Shown here: in pieces, positions 1-4,628 of the stretch | Numbering within the stretch: position 1 is the stretch's first letter | Layout: every line of letters begins with the position of its first letter | NCBI GenBank assembly: GCA_013331125.1 | Contig: DUGW01000007.1 | Span: 1,714 to 6,842 of the forward strand | Direction: 5' to 3' | DNA from: Candidatus Woesearchaeota archaeon | GTDB taxonomy: Archaea > Nanoarchaeota > Nanoarchaeia > Woesearchaeales > UBA11576 | DNA: 5,129 bases | Notes under the pieces: generated by a model | Databases searched by the model: none | What the model saw: only the letters and a program-made list of their open reading frames with translations | Told to the model about the DNA's origin: nothing | Program-made: the position numbers and the translations under genes

Positions 1-674
1 GCGTCCTCTTGGTCTGCCAGTCTCAGCCATCTGTATATCACATTCTTTGCCAATGGTGAGTCTTCTGAGAATTCAAGTATGCCTAATGTTATGTCCTCAT
101 TTACGACCTTCTGGAATTCGAAGAAATGTCCCAGGTAATTGCCTTGTGGTGATATTCCCTCGTATGCCCTGTCATCTGTCGGCCATCCGAACATCGCCCC
201 TAGGTCTGCCTCTTCTACCATGCTTATTGCGCCGACCCTGCGTGCTATCTCTGTCTCGTGGGCTGGTATCTTTTCTATCACGTGCCCTGCTGCGTATGCG
301 ACTCCTCTCTGTGCCAGGCCGTCGATGATTCCGACATCCTCTTTTGCCATCAGCAGGTTTACCAGGTGTGTCAATGATGTCGCTTTGTAATATTGTGGGT
401 TGACCCTGTGGTCTGCGAATTTTTTCTCTCCTCTTCTTGCGGCCTGCATTCCTGCGTCCTGTCCTCTCTGCAGTCCGTCATAGCTTGCGTAGTGTCTTGT
501 CAGGTCATCTACGTTTATGTCGAATGCCTTTGCTAGCTGTGGTATCAGCTTTTGTTCATCATCATCAAATGCTGCTGTCCTTGCTTCTCCTTCATCGGAC
601 CTGTGCGCTTCTGCCAGCCATGAATGCACGACTACTTCTGTGAGTTTTTCATCTGTTGAGCTTCTGTGTGTCAT
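1..674 (-). CDS. Unrecognised soluble protein, N-terminal 224 residues (3' end outside window)
   Basis: An uninterrupted minus-strand reading frame runs from ATG at 674-672 to the left edge, so the C-terminus is missing. The start is supported by GGTGA at 684-680, five bases upstream. The visible 224 residues begin MTHRSSTDEKLTEVVVHSWL. There is no signal peptide, no obvious membrane segment and no cysteine, in contrast to the cysteine-rich genes next door. The protein looks mostly helical and charged, with an aromatic stretch near residues 180-188 (NYLGHFFEF). I recognise no family; residues 1-70 superficially suggest a small helical domain, but I assign no function. It is transcribed divergently from the lipoprotein operon. 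Its synonymous codons end mainly in A or C (5 of 6 prolines CCA, 10 of 12 isoleucines ATA), opposite to the plus-strand genes. That the frame is real is fairly sure from codon regularity, start signals and length. Confidence 0.85.
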   Translation of the reverse strand, partial: MTHRSSTDEKLTEVVVHSWLAEAHRSDEGEARTAAFDDDEQKLIPQLAKAFDINVDDLTRHYASYDGLQRGQDAGMQAARRGEKKFADHRVNPQYYKATSLTHLVNLLMAKEDVGIIDGLAQRGVAYAAGHVIEKIPAHETEIARRVGAISMVEEADLGAMFGWPTDDRAYEGISPQGNYLGHFFEFQKVVNEDITLGILEFSEDSPLAKNVIYRWLRLADQED

Positions 675-714
675 TTCTCTCACCACCAAAATATGATTTC
701 ATTCTATGTTTCAC

Positions 715-724
715 TATATTATAT
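715..724 (-). promoter_or_regulatory. TATA-like box for the minus-strand gene
   Basis: TATATTATAT is AT-only in both orientations and is centred about 46 nt upstream of the minus-strand ATG at 674. An archaeal start site about 25 nt downstream would fall near 694, leaving a short leader that contains the GGTGA site at 684-680. TTTATAAA at 746-753 is a second, palindromic candidate that could serve either strand. Assignment is by position and composition only. Confidence 0.45.
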
Positions 725-842
725 GATTTTTTGACACGCAGACCATTTATAAAGCTTGGTGCTGCTTAATTTGCCAATATCTGTCTTCTGGACTTGTTTG
801 TCGTCATACTGCCAATACTTTGCTGTCATCCTTTATCAACGC

Positions 843-871
843 TTTTTATACTGACCCAAACCTATTTATAT
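843..871 (+). promoter_or_regulatory. Candidate TATA boxes for the lipoprotein operon
   Basis: Two TATA-like elements lie here, TTTTTATA at 843-850 and TATTTATAT at 863-871. The second would place transcription start near 890 and give a leader of about 60 nt. A third AT-rich stretch, TTATAT at 925-930, is about 25 nt before ATG 952 and could give a nearly leaderless transcript. The rest of 675-951 holds no convincing gene; it contains the 8-bp palindrome CCAATTGG at 886-893 and two copies of GCCAATA at 773-779 and 811-817, of unknown significance. Confidence 0.4.
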
Positions 872-951
872 GCCCATTGTAGACGCCAATTGGGAGCTTG
901 ATCTGAAAGGATTGCCAGAAGCGATTATATTTGCGAAAATTTGGTGGTGAT

Positions 952-1782
952 ATGATGAAAAGAGTTGTTTTAGTGGCGATTTTGATTTCTGTCCTTGTGG
1001 CTCTGTCTGCATGCGCGCCGCAGATCGAATGCAAGAGTCCTAACAAGGTGATTGGCAAGGAATGTTGCCTTGATGCTGACGATGATGATGTCTGTGATTC
1101 TGATGATTCTTCTGAATTGAAAGCAGAGAAGACAGTGAAGAGGACTGTTGCAGCTGAAGAGCCTGAATCTTCAGATGAGTCTGATGTTTCAGACGATTCC
1201 CCGGAACAGGAGTATGAGTATGAAGCATCAGAAGGGTCTGATGATGATCCTGCGATTGATTCCTCCTACAATGATAAGCCTTCAGTGACTGGTTCTGCAG
1301 TCGCAGACAGCAGCTCTAAAGAGTCTCCTTATCTTCCTCCTGGAAGTCTTGAGCCTGGAGTCTACAAGATGAATCCTGGTGAGACCCGGGATTGGTTGAC
1401 GATAAACAAGCTTTTCGGCTATCGTACCAGTCGTGACAAGGGTTACATGGATTACATGATATATACTGTCCGTAACCATGGTGCCACTAAGAAGTCTTAT
1501 GAGGTGGAGTTCATGTTCAGGGATGGTCTGACAAAGGCAGGCACTGAAGCGATGATCGGCAAGAAATACACTATTCAGGATCTTAAGCCTGGTGAGAAGA
1601 TTGTCATGAAACAGTCATTGGGCATCTTTTTCCCGAAGATTGAGGAGATAAAGACCATCGAACTGTCTGTCTATGATCCTCGTGCTGTTCCCAGGGAGGA
1701 TTTTGATACCATGAAGAAGTCCTTCACGCCGACAGATATCTTCCCCGATATGGAGATCCATTCCTATGGTCTTGAGGACTAG
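952..1782 (+). CDS. Cys-module lipoprotein A (276 aa)
   Basis: Predicted surface lipoprotein of unknown function. Residues 1-20 form a signal peptide ending in the lipobox LSAC, with C21 the likely lipidated cysteine. A compact module follows: C21, C27, C38-C39, then the acidic loop DADDDDVCDSDD (41-52) with C48. Residues 53-130 are a disordered linker rich in Ser, Asp and Glu. Residues 131-276 form a probable beta-rich extracellular domain, with YTVRNHG at 171-177, LKPGEK at 211-216 and IELSVYDPR at 236-244. The same landmarks occur in the next gene, so the two are paralogs. GGTGGTGA at 943-950 supports ATG 952 or the adjacent ATG 955; the TTG at 931 overlaps this site region and would add a poor signal-peptide start. 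It is first in an operon with the 1807 gene, 24 nt downstream. Molecular role is not deducible. Confidence 0.88.
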   Translation: MMKRVVLVAILISVLVALSACAPQIECKSPNKVIGKECCLDADDDDVCDSDDSSELKAEKTVKRTVAAEEPESSDESDVSDDSPEQEYEYEASEGSDDDPAIDSSYNDKPSVTGSAVADSSSKESPYLPPGSLEPGVYKMNPGETRDWLTINKLFGYRTSRDKGYMDYMIYTVRNHGATKKSYEVEFMFRDGLTKAGTEAMIGKKYTIQDLKPGEKIVMKQSLGIFFPKIEEIKTIELSVYDPRAVPREDFDTMKKSFTPTDIFPDMEIHSYGLED

Positions 1783-1793
1783 GCAGTGGGATT

Positions 1794-1800
1794 AGGAGGT
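1794..1800 (+). promoter_or_regulatory. Strong Shine-Dalgarno site that fixes the 1807 start
   Basis: AGGAGGT is the best ribosome binding site in the window. It lies six bases before ATG 1807 and inside the 24-nt gap after the upstream stop codon. It rules out the in-frame GTG at 1786, which precedes the site. A strong internal site fits translation as the second cistron of an operon. Confidence 0.85.
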
Positions 1801-1806
1801 ATTAAG

Positions 1807-2544
1807 ATGAAAGCCATTATTGCATTCGTTGTGGTCGCAGCATTTTTGTTGTCTGTTTTGTCTGTTGGTTGCGCTCCTGCTATCCGCTGCGAGGCGCCTT
1901 CAAAGATAATAGGCAATAAGTGCTGTTTGGATGAGGATGACAGCGGTGTCTGTGACAGTGAAGAGCCAGAAGTCACTCCAGAACCAGAAGCCACACCCGA
2001 GAATGAACCTGCTCCTGAGCCTGAACTAGAGGCAGAGCCTGAACCTGTGATCCCGCAGCCTCCTGTGGTTAAGCCTGCTCCTGTTCCTGAGCCTGAAGCG
2101 CCTGCGCTCAAAGAGGGGAAGTTCAAGATTGTAAAGGGTGAGCCTAAGAAATATGCAGAGATCAATGACCTTGTCCTTCACAGGTATTCCTATGACAAGG
2201 TGGAGCTTGACTTCATGTGGTACACTGTCAGGAATGTCGGTGAGAAGGCCTTGAATCCTGAGGTCAGGATCCGTGCTGAAGGCGCACGTACCGGCGACTC
2301 TGAATACAGCAGCTCAAGTGTCGAGAGGACCTATAACCTGGACAAGTTGGAGCCTGGTGAGAAGCAGGTCATAATGCTTCCTATGGGCATCCGTTACGGC
2401 CAGATGAACAAGACAAAGACCTTGACCGTCTCTGTCTTTGAGCGTTTTGTGGCTCCGAAAGAGGTCCTTGGCGAATATAGCCTTGATTTCATCCCCAGGG
2501 ATGAGCTTGACAGCATGGATATCAAGTGGCTTCCTGAAGATTGA
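1807..2544 (+). CDS. Cys-module lipoprotein B (245 aa), paralog of the 952 gene
   Basis: Predicted surface lipoprotein of unknown function. Residues 1-21 are a signal peptide ending SVGC, with C22 the probable lipidated residue; the -3 serine makes this lipobox less canonical. The cysteine module repeats the spacing of gene A: C22, C28, C39-C40, then DEDDSGVCDSEE (42-53) with C49. Residues 54-100 are a Pro/Glu-rich spacer that probably holds the C-terminal domain away from the membrane. Residues 101-245 match gene A's domain at YTVRNVG (139-145), LEPGEK (181-186), the MGI at 193-195 and LTVSVFER (206-213), suggesting an Ig-like or related beta-sandwich fold. The linker has completely diverged (P/E-rich here, S/D/E-rich in A) while both ends are kept. 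It probably shares a transcript with gene A and ends before the T-run at 2573. Confidence 0.88.
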   Translation: MKAIIAFVVVAAFLLSVLSVGCAPAIRCEAPSKIIGNKCCLDEDDSGVCDSEEPEVTPEPEATPENEPAPEPELEAEPEPVIPQPPVVKPAPVPEPEAPALKEGKFKIVKGEPKKYAEINDLVLHRYSYDKVELDFMWYTVRNVGEKALNPEVRIRAEGARTGDSEYSSSSVERTYNLDKLEPGEKQVIMLPMGIRYGQMNKTKTLTVSVFERFVAPKEVLGEYSLDFIPRDELDSMDIKWLPED

Positions 2545-2572
2545 TATCTGCGACTGATATCTGCTTTACAAA

Positions 2573-2579
2573 TTTTTTT
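2573..2579 (+). terminator. Oligo-T terminator of the lipoprotein operon
   Basis: Seven consecutive T follow the stop codon of the 1807 gene by 28 nt, with more T-rich sequence to 2599. Archaeal termination typically needs only a T-run without a hairpin. The same T-run forms the 5' part of the next gene's TATA element, so its role as a terminator is inferred. A 10-nt direct repeat, TGATATCTGC, sits just upstream at 2542-2551 and 2555-2564. Confidence 0.45.
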
Positions 2580-2582
2580 ATA
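2575..2582 (+). promoter_or_regulatory. TATA box of a leaderless methyltransferase gene
   Basis: TTTTTATA is centred about 26 nt before the A of ATG 2605, the normal TATA-to-start-site distance in archaea. The intervening sequence is pyrimidine-rich and has no purine Shine-Dalgarno match. Together these predict that the mRNA begins at or within a few bases of the start codon. Confidence 0.65.
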
Positions 2583-2604
2583 CTCCTTTCTTTCCCCTTT
2601 CTGC

Positions 2605-3243
2605 ATGACACTGTTGAGACCTATCACTACCAAAGACTCCAGCATCACGTTCCATAGTGACCGCTACGACGAGACCTATCACTCTGTCAGCGGTGCCAAA
2701 GAAGAGGCGATTAAGAAGTTTGCAGAGCCTTGTGGTATAGCCGGGTACAACAGGGTTGCAGTCTTGGATATCTGTTTCGGTCTGGGATACAACAGTGCTG
2801 CAGCCCTTGACCTTTTCCGGGGCGATCATATCGAGATAGTTGCCCTTGAGGACGATCCTGGGATCATTGACCAGATAAAGCACATCAGTGTAGACTTCAG
2901 CAGCTATCCTGTGATCAAGACCCTGGCCAAAGATAGGGTGTTCAAAGACTCCCGCGCCGACCTCAGGCTTCTCATCGACGACGCAAGGCAGGCGATCAAG
3001 TCCCTCCCTTCAGACCACTTTGACGTGATCTTCCTTGACCCCTTCTCTCCTAAGAAGTGTCCTGAACTCTGGACAGAGGGGTTCTTTAAGGAGATATTCC
3101 GGGTCTGTAAGAAGGAGTCCATGCTGGCGACCTACAGTTGCGCCAGGGTTGTCCGTGATAACCTTAGGTCAGCAGGCTTCATTGTCACTGATGGCCCTGT
3201 TGTCGGCAGGAAAGCCCCCGGCACATTGGCTATAAAGCAATAA
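2605..3243 (+). CDS. MnmC-like SAM-dependent methyltransferase (COG4121/DUF752 family), 212 aa
   Basis: Class I methyltransferase related to the methyltransferase half of bacterial MnmC, which finishes the 5-methylaminomethyl group on U34 of certain tRNAs; the archaeal substrate is not established from sequence. Visible motifs in order: HSVSGA (26-31), the family's N-terminal signature; SAM-binding VLDICFGLGYN (53-63), corresponding to the E-x-GFG-x-G-x-N loop of MnmC; acidic post-I residue in ALEDDP (80-85); DDAR (125-128); the catalytic-site region FLDPFSPKKCPELW (143-156); ATYSCARVVRDNLRSAGF (175-192); and the terminal VGRK (200-203). The length fits a stand-alone methyltransferase domain without the FAD oxidoreductase half of bacterial MnmC. 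It is transcribed alone from a leaderless promoter, and a tRNA gene begins 34 nt after its stop. Family assignment is confident; tRNA as substrate is an inference from the family, helped only weakly by the neighbour. Confidence 0.88.
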   Translation: MTLLRPITTKDSSITFHSDRYDETYHSVSGAKEEAIKKFAEPCGIAGYNRVAVLDICFGLGYNSAAALDLFRGDHIEIVALEDDPGIIDQIKHISVDFSSYPVIKTLAKDRVFKDSRADLRLLIDDARQAIKSLPSDHFDVIFLDPFSPKKCPELWTEGFFKEIFRVCKKESMLATYSCARVVRDNLRSAGFIVTDGPVVGRKAPGTLAIKQ

Positions 3244-3244
3244 C

Positions 3245-3253
3245 TTTTTTAAA
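3245..3253 (+). promoter_or_regulatory. TATA-like element of the tRNA gene, overlapping the methyltransferase T-run
   Basis: TTTTTTAAA is centred about 29 nt before the first tRNA base at 3278, the usual position for an archaeal tRNA promoter. Its six T also begin two bases after the methyltransferase stop codon and could terminate that transcript. Confidence 0.55.
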
Positions 3254-3299
3254 GACCTCTTCTTCTCACTGCTTTACGCCCCTATAGTATAGCCTGGAT

Positions 3300-3314
3300 C
3301 CGTTCAAGCCAGAC
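3300..3314 (+). other. 15-nt D-loop intron of tRNA-Arg(GCG)
   Basis: The D-loop is 25 nt as encoded, far too long. CTGG (3294-3297) pairs with CCAG (3309-3312) as a four-base-pair central helix. It is flanked by three-base bulges ATC (3298-3300) and ACA (3313-3315), the 3-4-3 arrangement of a bulge-helix-bulge motif. Cutting each bulge between its second and third base removes CCGTTCAAGCCAGAC and joins T20a to A21, giving AGCCTGGATA, a common archaeal D-loop. The inner helix is minimal (C3301-G3308), so this is a relaxed motif. The boundaries could shift by one base. Confidence 0.75.
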
Positions 3315-3352
3315 AGTACGTGAGGTTGCGGACCTTATAGCCGGGGTTCGAA

Positions 3353-3397
3353 TGCCCATAGGGAAGGCACTTTAGGTGGTTTCCTTGGGTTCGGAAG
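3353..3397 (+). other. 45-nt T-loop intron of tRNA-Arg(GCG), position 59/60
   Basis: The intact T-stem CGGGG/CCCCG is split by an insert inside the T-loop. TTCG (3347-3350) pairs with CGGA (3392-3395, one G-U pair) as the central helix. Bulges AAT (3351-3353) and AGT (3396-3398) sit on either side, with the T-stem itself as outer helix. Cuts between the second and third bulge bases release 45 nt and restore TTCGAAT. Inside, CCC (3355-3357) can pair with GGG (3387-3389), AAGG (3364-3367) with CCTT (3383-3386), and CAC (3368-3370) with GTG (3376-3378). A one-base shift to 3354-3398 gives the same product because both junctions carry T. T-loop introns are known mainly from Thermoproteales. Confidence 0.76.
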
Positions 3398-3411
3398 TCC
3401 CCGTAGGGGCA

Positions 3412-3419
3412 TTTATTTT
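3412..3419 (+). promoter_or_regulatory. TATA-like element / tRNA 3' T-rich region before lipoprotein C
   Basis: TTTATTTT begins immediately after the tRNA discriminator base and ends 17 nt before ATG 3437. No Shine-Dalgarno match lies between. It could be a TATA box for a leaderless transcript, though its centre is at the short end of the usual distance, and it could also end the tRNA transcript. Confidence 0.4.
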
Positions 3420-3436
3420 CCTCAATCATTACAAAG

Positions 3437-4486
3437 ATGGCAAAAAGACTGGTTTTCCTTATCCTTGCATTCATTCTTCTACTTGGATGTGCCAAGCAGC
3501 CTTCCTGCGCAGACCCTCTGGTCATGATTGATGGTCTGTGCTGCCGTGATGAAAACAGCAATGGTCGTTGTGATATGGAAGAGGCTGCTGATGAGAGGGC
3601 TGCTCTTGAAGAGGCTCAGGAAGCAGAGGCTGTGCAGGCCGGATCATCTTCCCCTCCAGAGCCAGAGACTGTCCCTTCAGGAACCGAGCAGGTGACTGAG
3701 GAGCAGGAACCGCTCCCTGAAGCAGGCCAGAAGGCTGCTCAGGCTCCTTCTCAACAGGCTGCCCGCAAGGCAGTCGATACTTTTGCCCAATCCTGGGCAT
3801 CTAAACAGTACCGCATGATGTATTCTTTTTTCACCGATGATCTCAAGAGGGTCAAGACTGCAGATGAGTTCGTCGCAATTATGGAGCTCAACCCTTCTTT
3901 TGCCAAGGTTGAGAAGGCAGTGATCAAGGGTATTGATTTCAAGTCAGATACGCTTGGTGATGTCGAGCTTGAGGTCACCACTAATGTCAATTCTTACATG
4001 CAGACTGACACCAAGGTTGTGTATAATGGCGGCGAATGGAAGATAGATGGGTTTGTTGAGGTCTTCTATATTGATACTTTCGGTGCTTCATGTGGTGGTT
4101 TTGTCAAGGAGTTCAACAAGGAGGCTTGTGCCAAGGATCTTGCCATCAAGCTTAAGGATATACAGTACTGTGAACGTTCGAAATGTCACTATGAAGAGTG
4201 CATCACGACGATAAAGAAGACCATGACCAACAAGGAGCGTGTGACGAGGTGCAATCTCTGTCCGCCCACCATGAAGAACACTATGGAATGCATCGTCGAT
4301 GCAGCGATTGCTGCTTCGGATGTCAAGGTATGCAACGAGATACCCGAGACGAGATATTCTGACCGTTACTGTGGTTGTTATGGTGGTTTCGCCAGGGCCA
4401 AGAACCAGGTCGGTTATTGCAACATGATCCAGGATCCTGATAACAAGGCCCTTTGCATGAAAGGTTTTGAAGGTAAATATTGTTGA
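3437..4486 (+). CDS. Cys-module lipoprotein C with possible NTF2-like domain and C-terminal cysteine repeats (349 aa)
   Basis: Predicted surface lipoprotein, function unknown. The signal peptide ends LLGC with C18 lipidated. The N-terminal module has the same spacing as lipoproteins A and B: C18, C24, C35-C36, then DENSNGRCDMEE (38-49) with C45, here the closest match to an EF-hand loop. Residues 50-107 are an Ala/Glu/Gln/Pro-rich spacer. Residues 108-210 (AVDTFAQSW, YSFFTDDLK, VVYNGGEWKIDGF) resemble small alpha+beta NTF2-like domains seen in many secreted proteins; this is a fold-level guess. Residues 215-349 contain 14 cysteines and three A-x8-C units with a D/Q-I/V-x-Y/V-C core (Cys 245, 299, 328), plus CNLC at 272-275. 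The C-terminal residue is itself a cysteine. The start codon has no Shine-Dalgarno site and is probably leaderless. It is the third copy of the module, separated from A and B by the methyltransferase and tRNA. Confidence 0.9.
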   Translation: MAKRLVFLILAFILLLGCAKQPSCADPLVMIDGLCCRDENSNGRCDMEEAADERAALEEAQEAEAVQAGSSSPPEPETVPSGTEQVTEEQEPLPEAGQKAAQAPSQQAARKAVDTFAQSWASKQYRMMYSFFTDDLKRVKTADEFVAIMELNPSFAKVEKAVIKGIDFKSDTLGDVELEVTTNVNSYMQTDTKVVYNGGEWKIDGFVEVFYIDTFGASCGGFVKEFNKEACAKDLAIKLKDIQYCERSKCHYEECITTIKKTMTNKERVTRCNLCPPTMKNTMECIVDAAIAASDVKVCNEIPETRYSDRYCGCYGGFARAKNQVGYCNMIQDPDNKALCMKGFEGKYC

Positions 4487-4530
4487 TCTTTCACTCATTC
4501 TTTCATTTCCATATTTTCTGTATTTCCTTA
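4487..4530 (+). terminator. Pyrimidine-rich terminator region after lipoprotein C
   Basis: The 44 nt after the stop codon are almost entirely T and C with several TTTC and TTTT blocks, including ATATTTTC near 4511. No stable hairpin is apparent. Such T-rich tracts are typical archaeal 3' ends. Confidence 0.4.
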
Positions 4531-4569
4531 CATTCTCGTCGGAAACCATCCGTAAAAATCGGGCAAAGA

Positions 4570-4617
4570 TTTATTAACCAGAAAATACACTTTAATCTCT
4601 GGGCTTGGATGCTATAT
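4570..4617 (+). promoter_or_regulatory. Candidate promoter elements of the lamin-tail-domain gene
   Basis: TTTATTAA at 4570-4577 and TATAT at 4613-4617 are the plausible TATA boxes. The nearer one would place transcription start near 4640, within the repeated AGACATGTT elements. The remaining intergenic sequence from 4531 shows no gene. Confidence 0.35.
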
Positions 4618-4628
4618 CTGGTATTGTA

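Larger units (their letters stand above)
3278..3411 (+). tRNA. tRNA-Arg(GCG) with two non-canonical introns
   Basis: Acceptor strands GCCCCTA (3278-3284) and TAGGGGC (3404-3410) pair perfectly in seven base pairs; the discriminator is A3411 and no CCA is encoded. The D-stem is GTAT (3287-3290) with GTAC (3316-3319). The anticodon arm is TGAGG (3321-3325), loop TTGCGGA (3326-3332), CCTTA (3333-3337), so the anticodon GCG (3328-3330) reads arginine CGC and CGU. The variable region is TAGC (3338-3341). The T-stem is CGGGG (3342-3346) with CCCCG (3399-3403), around TTCGAA (3347-3352) plus T3398. Two inserts interrupt the gene, 3300-3314 in the D-loop and 3353-3397 in the T-loop. Removing them leaves 74 nt with a normal AGCCTGGATA D-loop, a perfect TTCGAAT T-loop and all stems paired. 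A20, an arginine identity base, is present. The anticodon loop has no intron. Confidence 0.87.

Noticed and set aside
47..643. Plus-strand open frames of 68-93 codons in this region
   Set aside because: They are antisense to the continuous 224-codon minus-strand frame, have low-complexity Leu/Arg/Ser-rich translations and lack start signals.
773..817. GCCAATA repeated at 773-779 and 811-817
   Set aside because: Two short copies in AT-rich intergenic DNA; expected often enough by chance and not linked to a start site.
931..951. TTG at 931 as the start of lipoprotein A
   Set aside because: It lies upstream of the GGTGGTGA site and would prepend seven residues to a compact MMKR signal-peptide start.
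675..951. CRISPR array or small RNA in the divergent intergenic region
   Set aside because: No regularly spaced repeats and no stable extended hairpin could be found by eye.
1779..2165. Minus-strand 128-residue Ser/Gly-rich frame
   Set aside because: It is the shadow of the Pro/Glu-rich linker of lipoprotein B; its simple composition follows from the opposite-strand codons.
2542..2564. TGATATCTGC direct repeat
   Set aside because: Only two copies, 13 bp apart and starting at the stop codon; no promoter or structural role is evident, so it was only mentioned with the terminator.
3278..3365. tRNA ending at the first GTTCGAAT-like T-arm, without a T-loop intron
   Set aside because: The T-stem would have only three of five pairs, with a G-G clash at 53/61, and the acceptor five of seven, against perfect pairing in the spliced model.
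3383..3397. A proline-type GGG or CGG anticodon in the TTGGGTTCGGAAG segment
   Set aside because: No 7-nt loop closes with a paired 31/39 position; the segment is better explained as intron 3' end and BHB strand.
4088..4549. Minus-strand 153-residue frame
   Set aside because: It is antisense to the cysteine repeat domain of lipoprotein C, which has a coherent repeat pattern, and has no start signal.
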